DNA of 64,000 bases from Farysia itapuensis. Taxonomy: Eukaryota; Basidiomycota; Ustilaginomycetes; Ustilaginales; Ustilaginaceae. The notes beneath the pieces are model-generated. The model saw only the letters and a list, made by a program, of their open reading frames with translations, did not search any database and was not told the origin of the DNA. Each line of letters starts with the position of its first letter. The stretch's first letter is position 1. Positions 28,101-36,711 of this stretch are shown in pieces. The translations under genes and the position numbers were made by a program. Location of the stretch: NCBI GenBank assembly GCA_023212645.1, contig JALBYC010000002.1, forward strand, positions 992,001-1,056,000. The letters run 5' to 3'.

Positions 28101-30993
28101 CATTCTGTGCCACGTAGGCAGAGTCAGAGACCAAGGCAAAGTCCTCGATAAACGTCTTGGAGATGTAGGCCTGTAGCAGGATACTGACTTTGCCGGGAGA
28201 TGTCTCGATTCCGCCAGCGACTTCGCACGGTGCTTCTTCCATCATCTTTTTGAGCTCCTTTTCTTCGGCATCGCGTGGTACGATTTGTTCAAAGTCCGTC
28301 GCGTGGCTCAAGATGCCCAGGACGTCGGCCTCTGTCATGTTGGGTCGCATTCGCTCGTTGAAGATCTCGATGGTACGGTGGCCAACGTAGTACTTGGCAG
28401 CGACACGACCAAGGTCAGTGACCTGTAGATGGCCGGAAACAGCGTCGTAGTCAACCATTTTGGCTTCGACGAGTTTTTTGACGCCCGCGTCGATAAGTTG
28501 CTGTCGCTTTGCTCCCAAATGTGGATCCTCCACTACCTCGTCGTACTTCATGCCATACGTCAAGGGTGTTCGCTTCATTCGCGTGAATAGATAAGTGTAT
28601 CCAAGCCACGAGACTCCGTCGTTGACGCTACCCACGGTTCCTAGTGAAATCTCCGCATTGAGCGAGTCGATGAGACCGCCGATAAATTTGGACTCGATGG
28701 GGTGTTGTGAGGTGATGGCGTCGACGTAATGTGTCAGTCGATCCTGGGAGGTGAGAATGTAACCCACACCGAGGTCTTCGTACTGCGGCCGACCGGCTCG
28801 ACCAAAGATCTGAAGCACGTCAAGGATCGAAAGGTCGATGAATTTGCCGGCCGACGAGTCGTAAACGTCTGTGCCTTTAATGACGACGGCATAGGCGGGT
28901 AAATTGACACCCCAGGCCAACGTGGCCGTGCAGCAGAGAACGCGGGTGACGCCTGCCTCGAACATCCGCTCGCTGAGCGTTCGATCAGTGCGGAGCATAC
29001 CAGCATGGTGAATGCCAAATCCATACTCAAACAGCTCCTTGAGCTCGCGATTGCGGCTGGACTGCAGTTCTTTTTGGAAAAATCCTTTGCGCGGATTCTC
29101 ATCGGCTGCAGACTGGATGACGTCGGCCATGGCCTCGTCGCGGAACATTTCCCGCATCGTCATGGCTGTCTTGACCGTCTCTTTTCGAGCGTGAACAAAG
29201 ATCATGACTTGGTGTCCGGCCTCGACGAGACTCGAGACCTTTTCGAAACAGGCCTTGTCCAGATTGGCGCGTGACTGCATTGAGCCCGTCTTGCCCTTGA
29301 CTCCGAGAAAATGCTGCTGAAGTGGTACGGGACGAAAGGACGAATCAAAGTAGAACAAGCCCTGGTATCGATTGACGCGCAAAAAATCAGCAACGTCGAC
29401 ATAGTTGGGCAGTGTTGCAGACAGTCCAACAATGCGGATCAGTGACTGACTGGACTCGACCAGTCTGAGCGTCCGTGCGACAATCGTCTCGATGACGGAA
29501 CCTCGTTGGTCGTGAAGCAGATGGACTTCGTCGATGATGAGCAGACGAACCTTGGTGGCCAGCTCGCCTTCGCCGGTCGGCTTGCGTGTCACCACATCCC
29601 ACTTTTCCGGCGTTGTGACAATCATTTGGGTCTCTGCGATCTCCTGACGCGTCATCTGCATGTCACCTGTGAGCTCGCGCACTCGGATACCGAGATATGC
29701 CAGACGCTTGCTAAACTTGCGCACGATCTCGGCAGCGAGCGCCTTCATGGGCGCGACATAGACAATCTTAAAGTCGTTCTTGGCGATGTGGAAACCAGCA
29801 GCTCCCTCGCCAGCGGTAGGCTCGAGGTTGTTTGCATATTGACTGAGTGTGCGCATGACGGTCAACATGGCGACGTCTGTCTTGCCAGCACCGGTAGGAG
29901 CACAGATCAAAAGATTTTCGTTGGTCTTGTAAGCTAATGGATACACGACGCTCTGAAGACGATTGAGGCTTTTGTAACCGGGAAAAGCGCCGCGACAGAT
30001 GGTGTCCATTTCAGCAATTGGTATCAGCCTCTCGTTGTTTCGCATTGGTACATTCTTGGGAGGGGGTATGATGACCTCTTCGTAGAAGTCGTGCTCTTCC
30101 CGAGATGTGCCAAGTGGCAGGGCGAACTTCTGTCCAAAGGCCGACAAGATGTTGCCCTGAGCGCCTGAAGAGAAGACGTGAGGGTATTGAACTTCACTGT
30201 TGCCAGTGGCAGATCCAGTGAACAGAGGCCGATTTTCTGCGTCCAATAGACTTTGTTCACGTAGCTGTTCGAGTTCTTCGGGAGTGTATACGCGGTGCTC
30301 GTCAAGAGACGTTGTCTTTGACCTGTGGGCTTTTCTGAGGTCGTGCCTGAATCGTTTCGTTTGCTGACGCTCTTCCTGTGTCTGGAAGACGACTTGCGAT
30401 GACGGCAGATAGGAGCGTGCACCTCGATATGGGGCCTCGTGGGTTTGTGCTGGCTGTACGGGCAAGGTGATTGGGCCATTGTTTGTCGACCGTGCCTTGG
30501 GGCTAGGACTGTGGTGGGACGTAGACTGTATCGCCAGGAGTGCGGACTGAGGATCTGATACAATGCTGCTGACGAGGTCTAGGTGATCGAATCCAAGCGT
30601 CTCTGCGAGATCTGCCGATATCTCTTCCGATGGACGAGATGACGTGAGTGCTGCGATGACGCTCTGTCGGACGCTTTGAGCGAGCTGTTCATCCTGTGTC
30701 TGGAGCTGGGAGAGATGTAGCTCGAGAGGGTGAATAGAGCTTCCAGGAAGAGCGCTATATAAGTCAGGGGCTTCCCTTTGAGATGTTGTAGCGATGTGTT
30801 GACGAAATTGTTGCCATATGTCGTGTGGATCATTCGAAGCTTCTTGCCGAATAAGGGACGAGGATGAAGAGTTCAGAAGAGCTGCGATGGAATCATGCAA
30901 GGAGCTGATCAGCTGTGCGTCCGACTCTAGTAGCTCGTTTGGGACAGGTTTGAGATAGGAGCCGAGGTGCTGGTCCAACGCCGACCCAACCAT
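25186..30993 (-). CDS. SLH1: Ski2-like tandem helicase Slh1/ASCC3 (ribosome quality control trigger complex)
   Basis: This 1935-residue, uninterrupted frame starts at the ATG at 30991-30993. It has the Brr2/Slh1 layout: an N-terminal extension, then two cassettes each of RecA1, RecA2, winged helix and Sec63. Cassette 1 is intact, with Walker A CAPTGAGKTD, DEVH in IIDEVHLLHDQRG, and QIFGRAGRP. Cassette 2 is degenerate: its P-loop reads GPNASGRTT, with Arg replacing the catalytic Lys, and its motif II reads IAEDLQLLD. The second Sec63 region carries a poly-Asp insertion. Slh1 (Rqt2) splits collided ribosomes; its human counterpart is ASCC3. Brr2 is the alternative, but the size and the short N-terminus favour Slh1. 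It is divergent from the homeodomain gene. Confidence 0.92.
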   Translation of the reverse strand: MVGSALDQHLGSYLKPVPNELLESDAQLISSLHDSIAALLNSSSSSLIRQEASNDPHDIWQQFRQHIATTSQREAPDLYSALPGSSIHPLELHLSQLQTQDEQLAQSVRQSVIAALTSSRPSEEISADLAETLGFDHLDLVSSIVSDPQSALLAIQSTSHHSPSPKARSTNNGPITLPVQPAQTHEAPYRGARSYLPSSQVVFQTQEERQQTKRFRHDLRKAHRSKTTSLDEHRVYTPEELEQLREQSLLDAENRPLFTGSATGNSEVQYPHVFSSGAQGNILSAFGQKFALPLGTSREEHDFYEEVIIPPPKNVPMRNNERLIPIAEMDTICRGAFPGYKSLNRLQSVVYPLAYKTNENLLICAPTGAGKTDVAMLTVMRTLSQYANNLEPTAGEGAAGFHIAKNDFKIVYVAPMKALAAEIVRKFSKRLAYLGIRVRELTGDMQMTRQEIAETQMIVTTPEKWDVVTRKPTGEGELATKVRLLIIDEVHLLHDQRGSVIETIVARTLRLVESSQSLIRIVGLSATLPNYVDVADFLRVNRYQGLFYFDSSFRPVPLQQHFLGVKGKTGSMQSRANLDKACFEKVSSLVEAGHQVMIFVHARKETVKTAMTMREMFRDEAMADVIQSAADENPRKGFFQKELQSSRNRELKELFEYGFGIHHAGMLRTDRTLSERMFEAGVTRVLCCTATLAWGVNLPAYAVVIKGTDVYDSSAGKFIDLSILDVLQIFGRAGRPQYEDLGVGYILTSQDRLTHYVDAITSQHPIESKFIGGLIDSLNAEISLGTVGSVNDGVSWLGYTYLFTRMKRTPLTYGMKYDEVVEDPHLGAKRQQLIDAGVKKLVEAKMVDYDAVSGHLQVTDLGRVAAKYYVGHRTIEIFNERMRPNMTEADVLGILSHATDFEQIVPRDAEEKELKKMMEEAPCEVAGGIETSPGKVSILLQAYISKTFIEDFALVSDSAYVAQNAGRIIRSLLEIALSRRWSRTASALVSMSKAIEKRMWPFDHPLQQSHLTPDTMYAITRWADDVEIADLAEMSSEDIGKLIHLNTKLGSAVRHAARSFPRLATAASLRPLSHDLLRIDVSIERVFEWSERHLGRLHGFYIWIEDENGVDILQWLVHLTRVTDSVTSNATFTVPMTDSMPSGLTLRWMSDSWLGSEGSTWLSFDDLVMPAKPPAHDNLFNIPLLPVGSSISNDAVRETYINTFSAFSAIQTQCYHTLRHTSANTLLCGPNASGRTTVAMMAAWRALEHTTERAVVVLYPKRDLLAAETRGCFAIAARKQGIHVHRTSLAKDIAPFVRLQTGPRVLLTTASSFAVAVEQQTDLICSVSLLIAEDLQLLDAHYELALTKFLMHSSEIEASFRPRIVATSSSLNDASSLAKWIEADELSTYNFHPKDRPSILTTTFQSFDLPHSAGLLKTMIKPAFDKMKERKAQGNTIVVVPSRGQCYTVASDLITRAAAEMDMDGYIGLPSEEIESILPHIQDVSVHEALLHGIGIVHDSSAHADRRLIESLYEQGLVKVLITPRECCWSTTLRAHLVVVMSTQFVRLTKVHGAATGVSDRELVDYSLSELGCMQRLAVQPGTPMMPTASGECLILCQTDKVKILEQMLQSGVPLHSTLLQAENRGSVLMPAILGDIVKGVVTTQQQVVDLLTWTMLPAELSRSPSYYDCASSDIDTVSAYLVELAQSLTVKLQDLRLVDKTPDGKINGGSPLKATNLGKALSTQVGSTLLHVSRWHANQCAKPSRAAKTVDTFTSSSARQVQLDKRLVDDVTEHDVLGATLSVLPREWRDAFHLSIPSKNGAPSAQTTAKPETDADEAVTDQNGAEAKSSPPSLSLTLADKHKILFCLYFTKTSLSTSAEAQLSTLSRRARKKLEQDSTAHDNDNDDDDDHRQEKPGVTTRTKAESLAIQKLELDLEAQVLALLGAISSIGGRN

Positions 30994-31756
30994 GATTTGC
31001 GTTAGGCAGTGATGAAGGATGAATGTGCTCAGTTCTTCTCGCACATGCCTCCACTCCGACTCCCGAGGATGCTGCTGCTTGCTGCCAAATTATTCTGCCT
31101 GGATTTATTCACGTATTTCTTGGCCCTTGATTTTCTACCTTTGTCGGTCGCCCATTTTGTCCGGAGAAAAGCAAAAAAAAAACAGTCTCTCACGTGACGC
31201 GACTTGACACGAACGCGTGGTATAATTTACACGAGTCCACTTTACGACAGCGAACCAATTTGCAAAGCAGAGACCAATCAATCGAGCACGAAACATCAAG
31301 GCCGAGAAGATTGTCAATGCTCCGTGCAGACCAGCGCGACGAGCGTGACACAGTTTCCCTTTTCCCAAACGCACACACAATGACAATTCCCTCGCTGTGA
31401 ACATAACGCGATGAGTAGCTCCGTACGCACGACCAAAAACGCGAAGGCAATGCAATACGTAGGACAGGGCAGGCGTCACAAGGGTAGGACGAAGGGTGTG
31501 AGTGTGTGTTGGGTCACGAAGGCGTCACGAAGAATGCGAGCAGATTGAAATGCAGATACAAGTTTTCGCGGTTGAGTTTGTATGCAACGACACGGTTTGC
31601 AATTGTAACACTTGCGGCGTGAATTACAATTGGGATTGGGTGCCGTGAGCGTGCCTCCTTCTGCTCACCTGTCAAGAGCGCTTAAGAAGGGCCCTTTCCT
31701 CTCGCCCTTTCACCTACCTCGCTGGATACGCTGCAGATCTCCAACCCCCCTTCCAC
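30994..31756. promoter_or_regulatory. Divergent intergenic region, SLH1 and homeodomain gene
   Basis: These 763 bases separate the two start codons. An E-box-like CACGTGAC lies at 31191-31198, an ACGCGT (MCB-like) at 31212-31217 and a TATAATTTA at about 31221-31229. The E-box, MCB and TATA-like elements fall within 40 bases, so this is the best candidate core regulatory patch. The elements are matches by eye; use is not shown. Confidence 0.4.
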
Positions 31757-34700
31757 ATGCAGGTTCACGTCGCCTCTCCCGGTGTTGGCGCCGTGCTCAC
31801 CGCTGCATCGCCCGTGGTGCTCAACAGGAGCAGTCCTGCCGCCGCGTCAGTCGACAGCTTCTCGTCCTACATCCATAGGGACGCGCCTGGCTTTAACCAC
31901 CGCTCGAGCTCGCCTCGTCTCGAAGACCAGCTTCGTGACCGCTCCGATCCCGCTTCACAGCCTTCCCGGACCGAAAGCCCTCAGCCGCGTCTCGTCGTCG
32001 CCAGCCCCACGGTCTCGTCGCGCGAACCCTTCCGTCCCTTATGGACTCAGGAACAGCACGTAGTTCGACATCACGCTCTGCATCCACAACACGTAGCCAT
32101 GACGCACGCACCTGCCATCGACGTCCAGAGACTGTCCTCGTCCAACCTCGCCGAGAAGGACGAGCAGGATCGTCAACTCAGCCTCGAACGCGACCCTCAC
32201 CCGTCCCAGCTCTCCTACACCACCCCGTCTATGGCTGCCGATGACTCTTTCGAGACCAACGGAAGCATCATGGGTGAAGACTCGAAAGGCGAGGTCCGCA
32301 GACGGAGACGTACAAGACCCAACGAAGCCAACTTGCTCGTCGAGGCCTATCACGACAATGCCTTTCCCGATCACGAGACACGACTCGCGCTCGCCAACCA
32401 GGTCGGCATGTCGGTACGTGCCGTCTCTGTCTGGTTCCAGAACCGGCGACAGGCGGAAAAGAAGCGCTCGGGTCGATACAGCGGCGCCGGCATCAAGCAG
32501 GACAACGACACTCCCTCTCTCGAGGAAAATCTCAGTCAGCCATCCAGTCAGACTGCTCTCGAGCAGCCAACACAGCGGACGCCCCTTGGCAATGCCACCG
32601 CAAACGGCGTGCCCACAACGACGCGCGCCGAAGAACCCGTTACCGATTTCACTGTCCACAACAAGGAGAACATTCCACCTGGCCTCGTGTCGTGCCCCGT
32701 GACCCAGACTCCGGTGAAGGAACATATTGCCAAGCTGAAGCGAACCTCGTCCTTTGCTAAAGACAGCGCTGCGCTCGCGACGAAGCCGTCTGTCGCGATG
32801 CCACGATCGACATCACGCGATTTGCGCGCCCTGGTCGGTCCGGAAGGCGCCGGACTCGACGTTTTGACCCTCCCTGCACAGACACCCGCACCTGCAATGG
32901 CTGCCAAGTCTTCCATGACACGACATCGGTCCACTCCGCGTGTCTCGCTCGATCAGCTTCTAGGCACCCGGACAGACAGCATGCGCAGGGCCAACACCGC
33001 GCGGGAACCGCTCAAATCGAGTGACATCGAGCAAGACGACCTCGACACGATCCTGCCACCGCGAAAAATCCTCGCGCGCGCGTCTAGCATGAGCCTCTTG
33101 ACCACCGCAGGCGGTCGTGCAAGCCTCGGTAATTTCACAGCTCCCGCCCAGACTGCGTCGTCTGCTCCCACCGTGGCGACAGAGGACGACACGCGCTCTT
33201 CCCTCAACTCGCGCCTCCCTCCCGTCCTGACTGCCGCGCTGCAAAAGCAAGGCATCATTGGCATCGTCAACACAGATGTACCCCGAACCGGCGAGACTCG
33301 AAAGGTGTTGCTCGAGAAAATGCCGGACAGCAGTGTGTCGAGCAGCGATTTTGACATGTCGCCCGCGCAAGAAGACGAACGGGTCGAGTGTGAAGAGGAC
33401 GAAGAGCGCACGTTGAAGATGATTGCGCAGCGACGTGCGGCCAAAGCACACGCTGCACAGATGCAGGCACACAAGCAGCACGTTCGCAACGACGAGGCGG
33501 AACGCAGCGCGACTGAAGCACGACAGGCGCTCACCCAAGCGCGAATGAGCCAACCAGCCGCGCCACCCGCACACAACCGTGGACCTACGGTCGTCGGACT
33601 GAGCAAAGGTCCGAGTCTGGACTGGGCCGCTGGACGCGATCGCGCCCACACCACTGCCATGCCACACAGTGTAGCCGGTACACCCTTCTCGCGTAGCGTC
33701 AGTGCCTCGCAGCTGTCGCAGCACGAAAACATGCGCGCGCCCGAGCTCGTCGCCTCTCTCAACGGCAAGCGCTCCTCAGCCCCCTTGCGATCCGTATCGG
33801 CCACCGACTTGACAAAGCGTCTGCAAGAAGCGCGTAAAAAGGGTCCCTCGAACAGCGCAGGTCGCAAACGACCGGCCAAAGTCATGCAAGCCGTCAACGA
33901 CGAGAACGTCGCACCGCACCAGCATCTGGCTCAAGAAAGTCCAAAGCGGAGAAAGCAACTGCAAGTGGTGGAGCGTGTCAACGCTGGCGGCGTGATGACC
34001 GGCAGTGGTGATCTGTGGCTGACGGACGCAGGTCAGATGCGAGCTCCTCGATCTGATTCGTCGCCGATGCTGTCAGGTCGACCTTTGATGCCGCACCCTT
34101 CGTATCCATCCGACAGTGGGCCACGCTTCTCGTCGGGTATGCCCTCAACGCCTTCGTCAGCGGCGCTCTACACTTCTAGTCTGCCTTTGCAGCAGTTGAC
34201 TTCCCGTTCCGATCGGTACCGAGCGATCGGAGCCAGTCCGGCAGGATCGTTGGGACGCTCCATCTCAGCCAACTACCATCTCGGACGCGGTCTGCCTCAT
34301 AGTCGCGAATCGAGCGCACGCGAACAGCAGGGTCGCACTTGGGACGCCGTCCGTCCTGCCTCGCACGACTTTTCCGCAAACAGCAGAAGCGTGCTCGAAG
34401 ATACGTGGGCTGTGCCGACGTCTTTCTCCCAGCCGCTTTCTATGACGGCTTCGACGCCATCACGCGTGCTGGCAGCCGATCGATCCACGATTGCGTCCAC
34501 CCCACGCAGCAGCAGCAACGCCAGCAGAGTCCATGCATCCTCGCCCTTTCCGCACGACGATAGCGGCTTCTTTGGCGACAGCTTCAGCGAGGATGAAGAC
34601 CACGACGCGCTTGCTGCTCGCAAACACAGTCTGACAGCCGCTGGATCCATCTCCCCCCGTAAGGCCTCGTTGCGATCCAACGCCTTACCCCACACAGGTT

Positions 34701-34786
34701 CTCGCGAAGGCGACGACCACCACGCCGCTCAGCTCCTGCTTGGACTCGGCAAATCTGTTGGCTCCCGTGAAGGATCCAGCCAGTAA
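31757..34786 (+). CDS. Homeodomain transcription factor with long disordered regions
   Basis: This 1009-residue single-frame protein starts at the ATG at 31757. A typical (non-TALE) homeodomain spans about residues 181-241, with an Arg-rich N-terminal arm (EVRRRRRTRPNEANLL) and recognition helix VRAVSVWFQNRRQAEKK, including Trp48, Gln50, Asn51 and Arg53. The rest is Ser/Thr/Pro-rich and low in structure, apart from an acidic-to-helical stretch around residues 535-605 (EERTLKMIAQRRAAKAHAAQ) that may form a coiled coil. Motifs such as KENIPP and DENVAP resemble KEN-type degrons, suggesting cell-cycle turnover. The nearest functional class is Yox1/Yhp1-like fungal repressors, but homology outside the homeodomain was not established. 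It converges on the glutaminyl cyclase gene. Confidence 0.85.
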   Translation: MQVHVASPGVGAVLTAASPVVLNRSSPAAASVDSFSSYIHRDAPGFNHRSSSPRLEDQLRDRSDPASQPSRTESPQPRLVVASPTVSSREPFRPLWTQEQHVVRHHALHPQHVAMTHAPAIDVQRLSSSNLAEKDEQDRQLSLERDPHPSQLSYTTPSMAADDSFETNGSIMGEDSKGEVRRRRRTRPNEANLLVEAYHDNAFPDHETRLALANQVGMSVRAVSVWFQNRRQAEKKRSGRYSGAGIKQDNDTPSLEENLSQPSSQTALEQPTQRTPLGNATANGVPTTTRAEEPVTDFTVHNKENIPPGLVSCPVTQTPVKEHIAKLKRTSSFAKDSAALATKPSVAMPRSTSRDLRALVGPEGAGLDVLTLPAQTPAPAMAAKSSMTRHRSTPRVSLDQLLGTRTDSMRRANTAREPLKSSDIEQDDLDTILPPRKILARASSMSLLTTAGGRASLGNFTAPAQTASSAPTVATEDDTRSSLNSRLPPVLTAALQKQGIIGIVNTDVPRTGETRKVLLEKMPDSSVSSSDFDMSPAQEDERVECEEDEERTLKMIAQRRAAKAHAAQMQAHKQHVRNDEAERSATEARQALTQARMSQPAAPPAHNRGPTVVGLSKGPSLDWAAGRDRAHTTAMPHSVAGTPFSRSVSASQLSQHENMRAPELVASLNGKRSSAPLRSVSATDLTKRLQEARKKGPSNSAGRKRPAKVMQAVNDENVAPHQHLAQESPKRRKQLQVVERVNAGGVMTGSGDLWLTDAGQMRAPRSDSSPMLSGRPLMPHPSYPSDSGPRFSSGMPSTPSSAALYTSSLPLQQLTSRSDRYRAIGASPAGSLGRSISANYHLGRGLPHSRESSAREQQGRTWDAVRPASHDFSANSRSVLEDTWAVPTSFSQPLSMTASTPSRVLAADRSTIASTPRSSSNASRVHASSPFPHDDSGFFGDSFSEDEDHDALAARKHSLTAAGSISPRKASLRSNALPHTGSREGDDHHAAQLLLGLGKSVGSREGSSQ

Positions 34787-34993
34787 AACTTCTTTTTTTC
34801 TCCCAACCCTGCCGACGGAAAGCCTGGCACTCATTCCCTTCTCTCTAACGCGCGCTGTTTATCTCTTGTATACATATGGAAAAAAGAAACCCTTCTCTCA
34901 AATTTGTTTGACTTTGTCTCGAGTCGGCTGGCTTTTGATATGCAGCTTGATTGATGTATTATGGTCACAGAGCGGGGGTATACGGGTGCATGA

Positions 34994-36432
34994 TTACTGT
35001 AGGAACAGTCGGAAGGTCAGCAACGACCTTCTAGACATCACGCGTTGAGATGCTCGTACAGAAGGGGGGGGGGGGGGCGCGGGTCGAGACTTACGAGCTC
35101 GATCTTACGCCGCGCTTCTACGACACGGCTGGGAGATGCAGCGTGTTCTGCAAGCTTACTTACAGAGCTGTTTTGAGGGGGTTCGCGCCGCTTTGCAGCA
35201 GCAGCTGGCATGTCTAGACCGAGGTATTCGGCGACGGTGAGACGGAGAATCATGCACCAGGCATGCATAGTTGGGTAGTCCAACGCTGTCACATCGTCCG
35301 ACATACGATGCCACACGGACGGGAATGGGCTCGGAATGACGTGCAAGATTGGCACGCCGGCGTGGAGAAACGGCAAATGATCATCCTCTACACCCCCCCA
35401 AGCCTTGTGCTGTGAGAAAAAGGAGCGATGAGCTGCACTTCCACCTACAGAGGCCGGGAAGAGCTTGTTTGCTTCGCGCAGACGCTTTTCTGAATCCATC
35501 ATGGCCTGGTGCAGCCAGCTTGTGCTTTCAAAGTACGAGGGTACGCTTGGATTTGGCGCTCCGAGGAGGTCGAGCAGGACCATGTGCTCGATTGTGTTCA
35601 TGTGCTTGACGGGGGAGTAAGAGCTTCGGTATCGTCGCGGTTCCAGATTGGCAACTTCGCCCCTCGCGACTACAGGCTGATATTGTGATGCGTCCCAAAA
35701 GGTAGTGCTCCACTGACTTGCGAGCTCTCTAGAACCGTAAATGGAGTCCGTGTGTGTCCATGTCTGGTACGCCTCTTCGCCATCAAAAAAGATGATCTGC
35801 AGTGTTGTTTCTTGAGAGACAGAGGGCGAGGAGTTGGACTCTGCATGCATTTTTTGGTCTCGTGCCTCTAACGCATCGTCCAGTGCAACGGCAAGGTCAG
35901 CCATCATGGCACAGGGAGCTGCACTGTCTGTCGCCCCGACAAACCCACTCATCCCTGAGCTCGCGGAAAAGTACTTGGAGTCGTAGTGTGCCGACACGAC
36001 AAACTTGCGTGGCGCCGCTGGGTTCTTAGTAAAGATCAGATTGGTCATGGTTTTGGGCCCTTCAGGCGTGCTTGCTATGAATGTGTGCTTGTCCGTATGC
36101 CAGCCGGACTTGGTTTTTGATCTGCCCAGCTCGTTCTGAAACACGTTCAGGATATCTTGCTGCACTTTGCGGCTGTTTTCGGTATCGGGAGGCCGTGGTA
36201 TTAATATGCGTGAGAGGAGAGAGGAGCTGTTGTGAACGTCCAAGTACCTTGCAGGGTCAGACACGCTAGCGATGGCGTCGATGGACGCAGACGACAGCCG
36301 GCCATAGTCTCGTTTGGTGCTTCGAACAGCATGTGCATCGCACACGACTGACAATGCAGCCAAAGATATGGCGACAATGAGAACAGAAAAGAAGCGCACC
36401 ACGCCCTTCCGCCGCAAAGAGGTCGTCTTCAT
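34994..36432 (-). CDS. Glutaminyl-peptide cyclotransferase-like M28 zinc enzyme
   Basis: Starting at the ATG at 36430-36432, the protein has a signal or anchor segment (VRFFSVLIVAISLAALSVV) and an M28-type domain close to glutaminyl cyclases, which form N-terminal pyroglutamate in the secretory pathway. Metal and catalytic residues appear in SAHYDSK, GATDSAAP, FFDGEEAYQTWTHTDS, GGVEDDHLPFL and SVWHRMSDD. The unspliced frame stops at 35038-35040. However, GTAAGT at 35094-35089, a branch-like GCTGAC and CCTACAG ending at 34997 mark a probable 98-base intron. Splicing it makes the product end at RRKIEL, with TAA at 34994-34996. A 14-base G run lies inside the intron. The domain call is firm; the exact C-terminus is uncertain. 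It is divergent from NPR2. Confidence 0.87.
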
Positions 36433-36711
36433 CCTTTCTGACACACTGCCTTGCGTTTGCTGTACAAGGCAGGAGGATGGAAACGCTGTTCTCTGTGCCA
36501 AGAAAGGTTGAGCGGTCCGAGACACTCTGACTTGTCAGGCACAACTCCGCTTCCCGAGAAATACTTCGACAGCCTTCAATCGGGGGCCATCGGGCATCAG
36601 AAACTGTCAAATCGAGATGTCATTGTTGCGACCAACCATCAAGCTATCACTGACAGGCAGCAAACATGGAGCAGAGGGGCAGAAGAGCGTAGTAGCACAA
36701 GACATCTGGTC

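Noticed and set aside
32953..33897. 314-residue frame antisense to the homeodomain gene
   Set aside because: Cys/Arg/Ser-rich shadow of a GC-rich coding strand with no recognisable domain.
31757..34786. Mating-type b locus
   Set aside because: b loci have two divergent homeodomain genes; only one homeodomain gene is present, with a long single-frame protein unlike bE or bW.
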